Shown: positions 1-7,121 of the stretch, in pieces | How positions within the stretch are numbered: the first letter of the stretch is position 1 | Layout: the number at the start of each line of letters is the position of its first letter | Source of the DNA: an uncultured Oscillospiraceae bacterium | GTDB lineage: Bacteria; Bacillota; Clostridia; Oscillospirales; Oscillospiraceae | Assembly: GCA_934635545.1 (NCBI GenBank) | Contig: CAKTZN010000002.1 | Location: 1-33,827 of the forward strand | Reading direction: 5' to 3' | Length of the DNA stretch: 33,827 bases | Translations under genes and position numbers: made by a program | The notes under the pieces: model-generated | Database searches by the model: none | The model's input: only the letters and a program-made list of their open reading frames with translations | What the model was told of the DNA's origin: nothing

Positions 1-1047
1 GATCTCCACCACGGTGACAGGGATACCGGCGGCCTCGCAGGCCTTCTTGATCATGACATAGTCGAATTCCTCGGGGTCGCAGAACTTGGCCATGGCCACC
101 AGAACGCCCTTGGCGCTGCGAGCCTTGGCGGTGTCCACGATCCACTGGACGCGGGGCTTGGCGGCGTTATAGAGCACGGAGCAGTTGTCCATGTCGGCGA
201 ACTTCTGGGCCAGGGCGGTCAGGGCATCGTCACCGGCGGGCACGTCGGTGCGGTACTGGCGGGACTGGGCGGCCACGTCGTCGGCCACGATGTGCAGGCC
301 CAGGTCATCCAGAATGGCGTTGAAGCCGGGGGCGTCGGTGAGAATACCGGACAGCAGGATGGGGGTCTTCTCCGCGGCGGGGGTCTGGGCGGCCAGCGCG
401 GCGATCAGCTCGTCGATGAGGGCGGTGTGCTCCTCCTTGGTCATGAAGAAGGCGGACTTGAAGGCGTCGCTGCGCTGCTGCGCGGTGACCTCGGGATGCT
501 TGGCCAGGACCTCGTCCAGCTTCCGCATGGCGGCGTTGTGGCGGTTATAGATCGCGTTGGACTCGGCCAGCCTGGCGTCGTCAAACTTGCCGCCCAGCTT
601 CTCCAGGTCGCGGATCACGCGCTCGTAGCCGGCCTTGGTGAAGGCCACGCCGTAAGCAGGCTTGCGGTTCTGGGGATAGGTCATGGGGATGAAGGGGATG
701 GAGGGCACGGCGTACTTCCAGTTCTCGCCCATGGTCTTGAGGGTATCGCACAGGGAGGGGATGACGATGGCGGAGGCGCCGTCATACGCGCCGTTGATGC
801 CCAGCTCCAGGGCGGACTGGACGATGGAGCACAGGAAGGCGGGGCAGTATTCCTTGGCCCGGCGCAGCTCGGTATCCGCGCCCCAGGCGCCCATGGGGAC
901 GAAGCCCATGGAGTGGATCAGCTCGTCGGGGGTATAGACGGGAGCGCACAGCACGATCTTCTTGCCCTGGGCCAGATACTTATCCATCTGGGCCTTGGGG
1001 TTGGCGGCTACTTCATGCAGCTTGGCAAACAGTTCGTTGGTGGTCAT
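1..1047 (-). CDS. 2-hydroxyacyl-CoA dehydratase beta subunit (HadC/FldC-like), 3' end outside window
   Basis: The 349 visible codons run off the window edge without a stop; relatives are about 375 residues, so roughly the last 25 are missing. The protein starts MTTNELFAKLHEVAANPKAQ and matches the pattern of the 2-hydroxyacyl-CoA dehydratase D-component family. Cysteines near residues 68 (in EYCPAFLC) and 100 (in IPSLCDTLK) are candidates for holding its [4Fe-4S] cluster. With the alpha subunit it would remove water from an (R)-2-hydroxyacyl-CoA in amino-acid fermentation. The ATG lies two bases after the alpha-subunit stop, so translation is probably coupled. Substrate (2-hydroxyisocaproyl-, phenyllactyl-, lactyl- or other CoA) cannot be told from sequence alone. 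Confidence 0.9.
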   Translation of the reverse strand, partial: MTTNELFAKLHEVAANPKAQMDKYLAQGKKIVLCAPVYTPDELIHSMGFVPMGAWGADTELRRAKEYCPAFLCSIVQSALELGINGAYDGASAIVIPSLCDTLKTMGENWKYAVPSIPFIPMTYPQNRKPAYGVAFTKAGYERVIRDLEKLGGKFDDARLAESNAIYNRHNAAMRKLDEVLAKHPEVTAQQRSDAFKSAFFMTKEEHTALIDELIAALAAQTPAAEKTPILLSGILTDAPGFNAILDDLGLHIVADDVAAQSRQYRTDVPAGDDALTALAQKFADMDNCSVLYNAAKPRVQWIVDTAKARSAKGVLVAMAKFCDPEEFDYVMIKKACEAAGIPVTVVEI

Positions 1048-1049
1048 GT

Positions 1050-2294
1050 TCAGTTGGCTCCTTTCTGCTCTTTGTTGGCTTCCATGATCTCCATGAGGCC
1101 CTGGACACGGGTGTCATACTGGGCTTCGGAGAAGTTGCGGGGATCGGCCTGGTCGCCGTCGAAGCTGGCCACGGGGATGTTGCAGGCCTTGCCCACCTGG
1201 CGGCCCATCTCGTACATGAAGCCGCTCCACAGCTTGCAGGAACGGTTGGTATGGATCAGCATGCCCTCCACGTGGTTGTCCTGGCACAGCTTGATGCGCT
1301 TGTCCCGGGACTTTTCCAGGTTGATGGCGTTGGGCACGGAGCAGTAGGCCTTGATCATGCCCTCGAAGGAGTCGTAATCGTAGCCGAAGGCGTCGGCGTA
1401 GATGGTGGTGACCATGTTGATGCCCCGGGACTTCAGGCCGGTGGAGGTGGCGCGCAGGTAGGGCCAGCAGGCGATACCCTCGAACAGGATGCGGTACTTC
1501 TCCTCCGTGCGGAAGGTGGAGGTGCCGTTCTTGTGGTTTTCCATGTACTCCTTATACAGGGTCTCCATGGCGTCGCCGGAGCACTCCTTGCCGCGGGCGG
1601 TGACCATGACGGCCATGTGGTTCAGCAGGTCGAAGCCGTTGAAGGGGGAGGGGACGTACTTGGCGCAGCCGGTGGCGGCCAGCCAGGCGCGGGAGGCGCG
1701 GCAGCTAAAGCCGGTGACCTCCTGGAACTTATCGTCGTCCCACTTCAGGTTGAAGAGGCTCTCCAACTGATGGACGGCATCCCAGAACTGGGCGGAGACG
1801 TACTCCACCTGTGCGTCGGACACATCGTAGTCGGGGTTGAAGGGAATATCCAGCATGATCATGGGGATATTCAGCTCCTGGGCCAGATTCTCGTACCACT
1901 TGATCATGCAGTTGCAGATGTTGTTGCAGCACAGCACCACGTCGGGCATGGCCACGTCCTGCTCGGGGCAGGATTTCAGCTTGGCGTAGGCCAGAGAGAT
2001 ACGGGCGTAGGCGCAGATGTCGTTGGAGTAGCCGTCGGCCTCCGCCACGTTGCACATGCGCTCACCGGCGCCGCGGGCGGCGATACCGGCTGCCTGATTC
2101 TCGGGATATACGGTGGCGATGCCCAGGGTCTCGGGGATCTCGACGGGGAAGTTGCTGGATACCCATGCCACGGGGATGCCGTTCTTCTTCGCTTCGATGG
2201 CGTCCACAAAGGCGTCAGCGGCGATCTTGCCCAGTTTGTACTTGGCGGAATTGGGATCCACCGGACGAGGGGCCTTCTTCACTTCTTCTGCCAT
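1050..2294 (-). CDS. 2-hydroxyacyl-CoA dehydratase alpha subunit (HadB/FldB-like)
   Basis: A 414-residue protein, close to the usual HadB length of about 408. Cys94 (in NDICAYAR), Cys127 (in NNICNC) and Cys353 (in NRSCKLWS) are spaced almost exactly like the three cluster cysteines known for HadB (84, 117, 346), so they likely bind the active-site [4Fe-4S] cluster. The heterodimer with the downstream beta subunit dehydrates a 2-hydroxyacyl-CoA through a ketyl radical after one-electron activation by the upstream ATPase. The start has a good AAGGAGG-type site upstream. The order activase-alpha-beta is that of hadIBC in Clostridioides difficile. No CoA-transferase is visible in the window; it may lie beyond position 1. 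Confidence 0.92.
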   Translation of the reverse strand: MAEEVKKAPRPVDPNSAKYKLGKIAADAFVDAIEAKKNGIPVAWVSSNFPVEIPETLGIATVYPENQAAGIAARGAGERMCNVAEADGYSNDICAYARISLAYAKLKSCPEQDVAMPDVVLCCNNICNCMIKWYENLAQELNIPMIMLDIPFNPDYDVSDAQVEYVSAQFWDAVHQLESLFNLKWDDDKFQEVTGFSCRASRAWLAATGCAKYVPSPFNGFDLLNHMAVMVTARGKECSGDAMETLYKEYMENHKNGTSTFRTEEKYRILFEGIACWPYLRATSTGLKSRGINMVTTIYADAFGYDYDSFEGMIKAYCSVPNAINLEKSRDKRIKLCQDNHVEGMLIHTNRSCKLWSGFMYEMGRQVGKACNIPVASFDGDQADPRNFSEAQYDTRVQGLMEIMEANKEQKGAN

Positions 2295-2350
2295 GTTTTT
2301 TCCTCCTTGATTGTTCTGTCCTCTTACTTATATTAAATATATTTGCTCAC

Positions 2351-3127
2351 TTACTTATTGGCCTGCTTCCAGGCGTACAGGGCCGCGCCGATGGCGCCGA
2401 AATACTGGGCCAGGGGATCGTAGGAGATCTCTGTGTCCAGGGCCTGGGCCATGTAGCGGCGCACCGCCTCGTTGCGGGCCACGCCGCCGGACATGCACAC
2501 ACGCTCCACGATACCGGCACGGCGGGCCAGAGACGCCACGCGGGTGGCCACGCTCTGGCAGATGCCGGCCACCAGGTCGGGCCGCCTGGTGCCGTTGGCA
2601 AGCTGGCTGATGACCTCGGACTCGGCGAACACGGTGCAGGTGCTGGAGATGGCGGCGGGGGAATCGCTCTGGGCGGCGATGGCACCCAGGTCGTCGATGT
2701 CCAGCCGCAGGATGTTGGCCATGACCTCCAGGAACCGGCCGGTACCGGCGGCGCACTTGTCGTTCATGATGAAGTTGCTCATGCGGCCGTCCGGGGTCAG
2801 GGAGATGATCTTGGCGTCCTGGCCGCCGATGTCGATGACCGTCCGCAGGTCGGGGAACACGAACCGGCCTCCCAGCGCGTGGCAGGTCAGCTCGCTGACC
2901 TCGCCGTCAGCCCCCTCGAACTTATTGCGGCCATAGCCGGTGACGATGACCCGTGCCATGTCGGCGCGCTTCAGGCCGCTGGCCTGCCACAGCTCTGTCA
3001 GGGCGTCCTCCGGGCCGTCGGTACCCAGGCCGCCCAGTTGCAGGCTCTTGGCGGTGATGGACGCGCCGTCCTTCAGGATCACGCACTTGGAGGTGGTGGA
3101 TCCGATGTCAATGCCTAAGGTATACAT
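2351..3127 (-). CDS. 2-hydroxyacyl-CoA dehydratase activase (HadI/HgdC-like)
   Basis: This 258-residue ATPase is the archerase that injects an electron into the dehydratase. It has the ASKHA-fold ATP-binding motifs GIDIGSTTSK (residues 5-14) and DIGGQDAK (99-106). The two cysteines that share a [4Fe-4S] cluster across the homodimer are Cys125 (in NDKCAAGTGRFLE) and Cys164 (in STCTVFAESE), matching Cys127 and Cys166 of HgdC. I chose the ATG at 3127 because AAAGGGG lies just upstream and relatives start MYTLGIDIG; the frame stays open further upstream to 3226 but that part overlaps the promoter. It is the first gene of the three-gene operon. Confidence 0.93.
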   Translation of the reverse strand: MYTLGIDIGSTTSKCVILKDGASITAKSLQLGGLGTDGPEDALTELWQASGLKRADMARVIVTGYGRNKFEGADGEVSELTCHALGGRFVFPDLRTVIDIGGQDAKIISLTPDGRMSNFIMNDKCAAGTGRFLEVMANILRLDIDDLGAIAAQSDSPAAISSTCTVFAESEVISQLANGTRRPDLVAGICQSVATRVASLARRAGIVERVCMSGGVARNEAVRRYMAQALDTEISYDPLAQYFGAIGAALYAWKQANK

Positions 3128-3181
3128 ACGATGCGCCCCTTTCTTAAAATCCCTTTCAACTGGTCTTACCAGTATAGCTCT

Positions 3182-3210
3182 ATTATACGGTTTTGTGAAA
3201 AAAGTGTCAA
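3182..3210 (-). promoter_or_regulatory. Consensus sigma-A promoter of the dehydratase operon
   Basis: Read on the minus strand there is a perfect TTGACA (3210-3205), a 17-base spacer and a perfect TATAAT (3187-3182). Transcription would start near 3175, leaving a leader of about 48 bases before the activase ATG. A perfect promoter usually needs a repressor or is strongly expressed; no clear operator palindrome was seen. Confidence 0.85.
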
Positions 3211-3305
3211 TTATGGGTTTTGCCAATTCTTTAACAATTATTTGTGGATTATACCGAGTTGCAGTTTAAATGGGCAAAGTGGCCGGAGATTTTTGACAGA
3301 AAAAG

Positions 3306-3435
3306 TGTCCGCTTTTGGCGGACAGTTGGGGGACTCCTGACATTTTGCAGGGGCCGACGACTCTGTCGGCCCCAATGAACGTCTACCGTAGTACCTTCAA
3401 AGACAAGATGGATGCTGCGGCAGCATAGCTGCCGC
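3306..3435. other. Intergenic stretch with three perfect palindromes
   Basis: No gene is visible between the operon promoter and position 3597. This part holds three clean stem-loops: TGTCCGC/GCGGACA (3306-3324), GGGGCCGAC/GTCGGCCCC (3350-3373, 6-base loop) and GCGGCAGC/GCTGCCGC (3417-3435, 3-base loop). None is followed by a T-run on either strand, so they are not standard terminators. They resemble REP-type intergenic palindromes. Confidence 0.6.
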
Positions 3436-3447
3436 GATCGGAGGCTA

Positions 3448-3470
3448 AAAACATGCCACCGGCATGTTTT
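3448..3470 (-). terminator. Hairpin terminator after the small-gene pair
   Basis: The stem AAAACATGCC/GGCATGTTTT with a 3-base loop gives, on the minus strand, a hairpin ending in TTTTTAG. It lies about 130 bases beyond the stop of the 71-residue protein. The symmetry means it could stop transcription from either side. Confidence 0.5.
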
Positions 3471-3486
3471 CTTAACGCCCCGACGT

Positions 3487-3597
3487 CCGCCCCTACGGCG
3501 TTCTATCGGGAATATTTCTGTTTGCCGTGCAGGTGCGGTATACGGCGGGCCGATGTGGGCATCGGCCCCTACGGGGAGGGTACAGGGATCCGGCGCG
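3487..3597. repeat. Dispersed intergenic repeat, copy 1
   Basis: This stretch resembles the one at about 12241-12335: both contain GTCCGCCCCT, then GCGGTAT, a palindrome with a TGGG loop between GCGATG/CATCGC-type arms (here GGGCCGATG/CATCGGCCC at 3547-3568), then CCCCTACGG and a downstream TCCGGCG. A shorter relative lies at 23103-23129 on the other strand. No coding potential was recognised. Confidence 0.6.
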
Positions 3598-3813
3598 TCA
3601 GGAGAGGCCTTCCAAATCGTGCTTGTCCAGGTGCATTTTCCGCCATTGACGGGGCAGGCCCGGCGCGATCAGCGGGAAGACGTTGTCCGTGTCGGCGGTG
3701 GGCTGGATGTTATAGGTGCCGTACATGTTGATCAGTTCCCGCACGTTCTCGGGGGGAGAGGAGAAGCTGTGAACGTCCGGCGTGGCGTCGTGGGGGAAGG
3801 GCTGCTTTTCCAT
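3598..3813 (-). CDS. Small hypothetical protein (71 aa)
   Basis: I do not recognise this protein. It starts MEKQPFPHDATPDVHSF, contains VRELINMYGTYNIQPTADTD and ends rich in basic and acidic residues; there is no membrane segment or signal peptide. The reading frame is supported by a GAGGTG ribosome site seven bases before the ATG and by a terminator-like hairpin downstream. That ribosome site sits inside the 3' arm of a strong hairpin (3821-3849), so expression may be conditional. It follows another small unknown gene by 53 bases on the same strand and is probably co-transcribed by read-through. Confidence 0.6.
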   Translation of the reverse strand: MEKQPFPHDATPDVHSFSSPPENVRELINMYGTYNIQPTADTDNVFPLIAPGLPRQWRKMHLDKHDLEGLS

Positions 3814-3820
3814 AAAAAAT

Positions 3821-3849
3821 CACCTCTGCCCTTAGTATGGGCAGAGGTG
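3821..3849 (-). promoter_or_regulatory. Terminator-like hairpin that covers a ribosome-binding site
   Basis: An 11-bp perfect stem, CACCTCTGCCC/GGGCAGAGGTG with a 7-base loop, is followed on the minus strand by ATTTTTT and then directly by the ATG at 3813. The 3' arm contains GAGGTG, the only ribosome site for the 71-residue protein. The same element thus looks like an intrinsic terminator after the 66-residue gene and a lock on translation of the next gene. Confidence 0.65.
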
Positions 3850-3866
3850 GGGAAAATGATAGCTGG

Positions 3867-4067
3867 TTATTTTTTGTAGATTTCCGCGTCGAAGTCCCGG
3901 ACGCGCTCGTCACGCTTTACGTCCTGGACGTAGACCACGTTGGTCTCGTCAAAGGCCAGACGCATGGCGAAATCCTTGGCCTCGTAAATATCGTTGGTCT
4001 GGAAAAAGTCGCGGAATTCATCCTCGTTGACGCGGCGCCACATGATATGGAAGCGATAGGGATCCAT
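3867..4067 (-). CDS. Small hypothetical protein (66 aa)
   Basis: An unrecognised cytosolic protein, MDPYRFHIMWRRVNEDEF at the start, rich in acidic and aromatic residues, with no membrane segment. A clear AAGGAGG site lies seven bases before the ATG and a plausible promoter lies just upstream, so it is very likely expressed. It leads a two-gene minus-strand unit with the 71-residue protein. The length and charge would fit a small regulator or adaptor, but nothing in the sequence shows which. Confidence 0.7.
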   Translation of the reverse strand: MDPYRFHIMWRRVNEDEFRDFFQTNDIYEAKDFAMRLAFDETNVVYVQDVKRDERVRDFDAEIYKK

Positions 4068-4100
4068 AAGCGTCCTCCTTCAAAATGGGGTGTATTTTTT

Positions 4101-4129
4101 AGTATACCGCGCCGGGAGGAAAAAAGCAA
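4101..4129 (-). promoter_or_regulatory. Probable promoter for the small-gene pair
   Basis: On the minus strand TTGCTT (4129-4124), a 17-base spacer and TATACT (4106-4101) lie about 35 bases before the ATG at 4067. The -10 box is good and the -35 box only half matches, so this is a moderate call. Confidence 0.5.
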
Positions 4130-4260
4130 CGGTAGCTTTTGCTAAAATTCGGGGGAATATTTCTACACGCGTTTTTGGGCGAATTTGGAAAAAATAGCTT
4201 TTCTCCCGGCGGCAGATGGGGTATAATACCCTCCATATTGAATAATGGGGGGATATGGGG

Positions 4261-5742
4261 ATGAAACTGGGTTTTGACAACGAGAAGTACCTGAGCATGC
4301 AGGCGGAGCACATCCGCCAGCGCCGCGCACAGTTCGGCGGGAAGCTGTATCTGGAGTTCGGCGGGAAGCTGTTTGACGACCATCACGCCAGCCGGGTGCT
4401 GCCGGGCTTTCAGCCGGACAGCAAGATCCGGATGCTGGGCACCATGAAGGACGAGGTGGAGATCGTGGTGGCCATCTGCGCCGGGGACATCGAAAAGAGC
4501 AAGATGCGGGGCGACCTGGGCATCTCCTATGACGAGGACGTGCTGCGGCTCATCGATGTGTTCCGTTCGCTGGGCTTCTATGTGGGCAGCGTGGTCATCA
4601 CCCAGTACGCCGGGCAGCCCAACGCCGAGGCGTTCATCAAGCGGCTGGAGTCCCTGGGCGTGAAGAGCTATCGCCACTATCCCATCGCGGGGTATCCCTC
4701 CGACGTGGCCCATGTGGTGTCCGACGAGGGCCTGGGCCGCAACGAGTACATCGAGACCAGCCGCAGCGTGGTGGTGGTCACCGCGCCCGGCCCCGGCAGC
4801 GGCAAGATGGCTACCTGCCTGAGCCAGCTCTATCACGAGCACAAGCGGGGCATCCGGGCGGGGTACGCCAAGTATGAGACCTTCCCCATCTGGAACCTGC
4901 CGCTGAAGCATCCGGTGAATCTGGCCTATGAGGCCGCCACCGCCGATCTCAACGACGTGAACATGATCGATCCCTTCCACCTGGAGGCCTACGGCAAGAC
5001 CACCGTCAACTACAACCGGGACGTGGAGGTGTTCCCCGTTCTGAACGCCATGTTCCAGAAGATCCAGGGGGAATCCCCCTATAAGTCCCCCACGGATATG
5101 GGCGTCAACATGGCGGGCTTCGCCATCGTGGACGACGAGGTGTGCTGCGAGGCCAGCCGCCACGAGATCGTGCGGCGGTACTTCACCGCCGCCTGCGACC
5201 GGGTGCGGGGCAAGTGCGACGAGAGTGTGGTGCGGAAGCTGGAACTGCTGATGCAGCAGGCACGCGTGTCGCCGGAGCAGTGCCCGGCGGTGGCGGCCAG
5301 CCTGAAGAAGGCGGAGGAGACCGGCACCGTGGCGGGCGCCATGACGCTGCCGGACGGCACGGTGGTGACGGGCAAGACCTCGTCCCTGCTGGGGGCTTCG
5401 GCGGCGCTGCTGCTGAACGCGCTGAAGCATCTGGCGGGCATCGACCACAAGCTGGAGCTGATCCCCTCGTCGGTGATCGCCCCCATCAGCAAGACCAAGA
5501 TCGAGTATCTGGGCCATCACAATCCCCGGCTGCACTCCGACGAGGTGCTGCTGGCGCTGTCTATCTCCGGGCTGAGCAATCCCCTGGCGGCCATGGTGCA
5601 GACCCAGCTCAAGAATCTGAAGGGCTGCGACGCACACTTCTCGGTGATCATCTCCGAGGAGGATGTGAAGCTGTACAAGCGGCTGGGCATCAACGTGAGC
5701 TGCGAGCCTAAGTACGAGATCAAGAAGCTGTATCATAAGTAA
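4261..5742 (+). CDS. DUF1846 family protein
   Basis: A 493-residue protein that fits the DUF1846 (UPF0371) family by its opening KLGFDNEKYLSMQAEHI and FGGKLYLEFGGKLFDDHHA, and by its length of about 500. The family is widespread in Firmicutes; it has a nucleotide-binding-like first half (note VVVTAPGPGSGKMATCL around residue 180, P-loop-like) but its reaction is not established as far as I know. I took the second ATG, at 4261, because the GGGGGG at 4247-4252 is eight bases away, while it would be only two bases from the first ATG at 4255. A TATAAT lies at 4222-4227 without a good -35. A strong terminator follows. Confidence 0.9.
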   Translation: MKLGFDNEKYLSMQAEHIRQRRAQFGGKLYLEFGGKLFDDHHASRVLPGFQPDSKIRMLGTMKDEVEIVVAICAGDIEKSKMRGDLGISYDEDVLRLIDVFRSLGFYVGSVVITQYAGQPNAEAFIKRLESLGVKSYRHYPIAGYPSDVAHVVSDEGLGRNEYIETSRSVVVVTAPGPGSGKMATCLSQLYHEHKRGIRAGYAKYETFPIWNLPLKHPVNLAYEAATADLNDVNMIDPFHLEAYGKTTVNYNRDVEVFPVLNAMFQKIQGESPYKSPTDMGVNMAGFAIVDDEVCCEASRHEIVRRYFTAACDRVRGKCDESVVRKLELLMQQARVSPEQCPAVAASLKKAEETGTVAGAMTLPDGTVVTGKTSSLLGASAALLLNALKHLAGIDHKLELIPSSVIAPISKTKIEYLGHHNPRLHSDEVLLALSISGLSNPLAAMVQTQLKNLKGCDAHFSVIISEEDVKLYKRLGINVSCEPKYEIKKLYHK

Positions 5743-5760
5743 ATAAATATTTTGCAAATA

Positions 5761-5790
5761 AAAAGAGCGGTCGGCAGACCGCTCTTTTTA
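5761..5790. terminator. Bidirectional terminator between DUF1846 gene and spoIIID
   Basis: A 12-bp perfect stem (5761-5772 with 5777-5788) with loop GGCA, flanked by A-runs on the left and TTTTTA on the right. It serves both convergent genes; its right arm overlaps the spoIIID stop codon. Confidence 0.9.
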
Positions 5791-6036
5791 TTTCCCCTTG
5801 TACTTCCGGCGGGTGGCAAGGCCGCCGCGGATATGGCGCTGGGCCTTGTTCTCCTCCAGCAGCGCCTTTACTTGCAGCCACAGCGAGCGGTTGTACAGGG
5901 GCAGCCGTTCGCTGATATCCTTATGGACGGTGGACTTGCTGATGCCGAACTGCTTGGCGGCAGCCCGCACCGTCGTCCGGTTCTCTATCAGGTAAAGAGC
6001 CAGCTCCTCGGCCCGTTGCTCCAGATTTTCTTTGAT
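5788..6036 (-). CDS. spoIIID: Sporulation transcription factor SpoIIID
   Basis: The 82-residue product carries the SpoIIID helix-turn-helix, TVRAAAKQFGISKSTVHKDI, followed by SERLP and the basic tail RHIRGGLATRRKYKGK. SpoIIID is the mother-cell regulator acting after sigma-E in spore formation, so its presence marks the organism as a spore former. No ATG is in frame. A TTG lies at 6054-6052, but AAGGAG (6051-6046) lies just after it and sits nine bases before an ATC at 6036-6034, where relatives carry their initiator Met (IKENLEQRAEE read as MKENLEQ). I therefore place the start at ATC; a TTG start giving 88 residues is the alternative. An in-frame stop just upstream rules out a longer form. 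Confidence 0.92.
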   Translation of the reverse strand: MKENLEQRAEELALYLIENRTTVRAAAKQFGISKSTVHKDISERLPLYNRSLWLQVKALLEENKAQRHIRGGLATRRKYKGK

Positions 6037-6161
6037 AGCGCACCACTCCTTCAAGCAGTACCACTATATGAGGCGCGCAGCGGGAAAAGAACGGTATTCT
6101 GGGCTGTTTTACGGGGAAATTATATAAGTGAATAACTGTTCAGAATGAAAAGCGACGGGAA

Positions 6162-6932
6162 TTACTCGCCGCGGCTGGCCCTGATCTGCTCCTGGATGCC
6201 GCGGATGATGAGGGCGGCGTCGATGCTCATGGCCACGCCGTCGTAGCCCTGGGCAAAGCGGGCGGCGGACTGGGCGCCGTCACCGGCGAAGATCAGGCAG
6301 GGCTTGTTGGCGGCGCGGCAGGCGGCCTGGATCCGCTCCAGAGCGGCGCAGAACCGGGAATTTTCGAAATCGCCGGGCATGCCCATGGAGATGGACAGGT
6401 CGAAGGGGCCGATGAAGATGCCGTCCACGCCCTCCATGGAAACGATAGCCTCGATATCCGCCAGGGCCTCCGCCGTTTCGCACTGGGGGATCACCAGTGT
6501 CTCGGCGTTGAAGTGGGTCATGGTGTCCAGCACGCCGCACTGGGGATCGGTGCCCCAGCCGTCCTTGCGGGAGGGGCAGAAGCCCCGCTGGCCCACGGGG
6601 GCGTATTTGGCGTAGCTGACGATGCGGCGGACGTCATCGACGGTGCGGACATCGGGGATGATGAGGCCCTGGACGCCCACGTCCAGCAGCTTCAGGATGG
6701 CGGGACGGCTGATCTCGCGGACGCGGGCCAGGGGCGTCACGTTCCGCAGCTCGGCGGCGCGGACGAGGTTGGCGGTGGTCTCCGCCTCGATGGGGCTGTG
6801 CTCGTTGTCCAGAATGACGAAATCGAGACCGGCGCAGCCGAGACATTCCACCACGGCGGGGCTTCCGGTGCCCACGAAAGTGCCCAGAGGCTTCTTGCCC
6901 TGGGTCAGCTTTTCTTTCAATGTGTTGCGCAT
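6162..6932 (-). CDS. HpcH/HpaI aldolase family protein
   Basis: A 256-residue class II pyruvate-type aldolase resembling 2-keto-3-deoxy-sugar-acid or 4-hydroxy-2-oxoacid aldolases. The catalytic pattern is intact: NEHSP (residues 43-47, His45 as likely base), Arg70 in LARV, metal ligands Glu152 (in PQCETAEAL) and Asp178 (in FIGPFDLSISMG). It should cleave a 2-keto-3-deoxy acid to pyruvate or a related oxoacid plus an aldehyde using a divalent metal; the natural substrate is unknown. AAGGAGG precedes the ATG by seven bases. It stands alone between spoIIID and the lipoprotein gene, with no sugar-acid pathway genes alongside. Confidence 0.88.
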   Translation of the reverse strand: MRNTLKEKLTQGKKPLGTFVGTGSPAVVECLGCAGLDFVILDNEHSPIEAETTANLVRAAELRNVTPLARVREISRPAILKLLDVGVQGLIIPDVRTVDDVRRIVSYAKYAPVGQRGFCPSRKDGWGTDPQCGVLDTMTHFNAETLVIPQCETAEALADIEAIVSMEGVDGIFIGPFDLSISMGMPGDFENSRFCAALERIQAACRAANKPCLIFAGDGAQSAARFAQGYDGVAMSIDAALIIRGIQEQIRASRGE

Positions 6933-7032
6933 AGGGATTCCTCCTTATTAAAATAGCAGCTTTGCGTGAAAACAGCAGGTTTGCGTGTATTGTACGCCAA
7001 AAGCGAGGGAGAAGCAAGAGGGAAAACGCACA

Positions 7033-7060
7033 GCGGCGGCCGGGTGTGACCGGCCGTCGC
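7033..7060 (-). terminator. GC-rich hairpin downstream of the lipoprotein gene
   Basis: An 11-bp stem (7033-7043 with 7050-7060, one G-U pair) about 60 bases after the lipoprotein stop. On the minus strand it is followed after several bases by only a short T-run (CGTTTT), so it is a weak terminator call. Confidence 0.45.
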
Positions 7061-7121
7061 TCTGCTTGCCAGTGAGAGGTTTATTGTCAGGCGCGTCCGC
7101 GGATGCAGAGGGCGGGCACGC

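Noticed and set aside
1..3127. Benzoyl-CoA reductase (bcrABCD) operon
   Set aside because: That system has four subunits including two activase-type chains; here one activase precedes two dehydratase subunits in hadIBC order, with HadB-like cysteine spacing.
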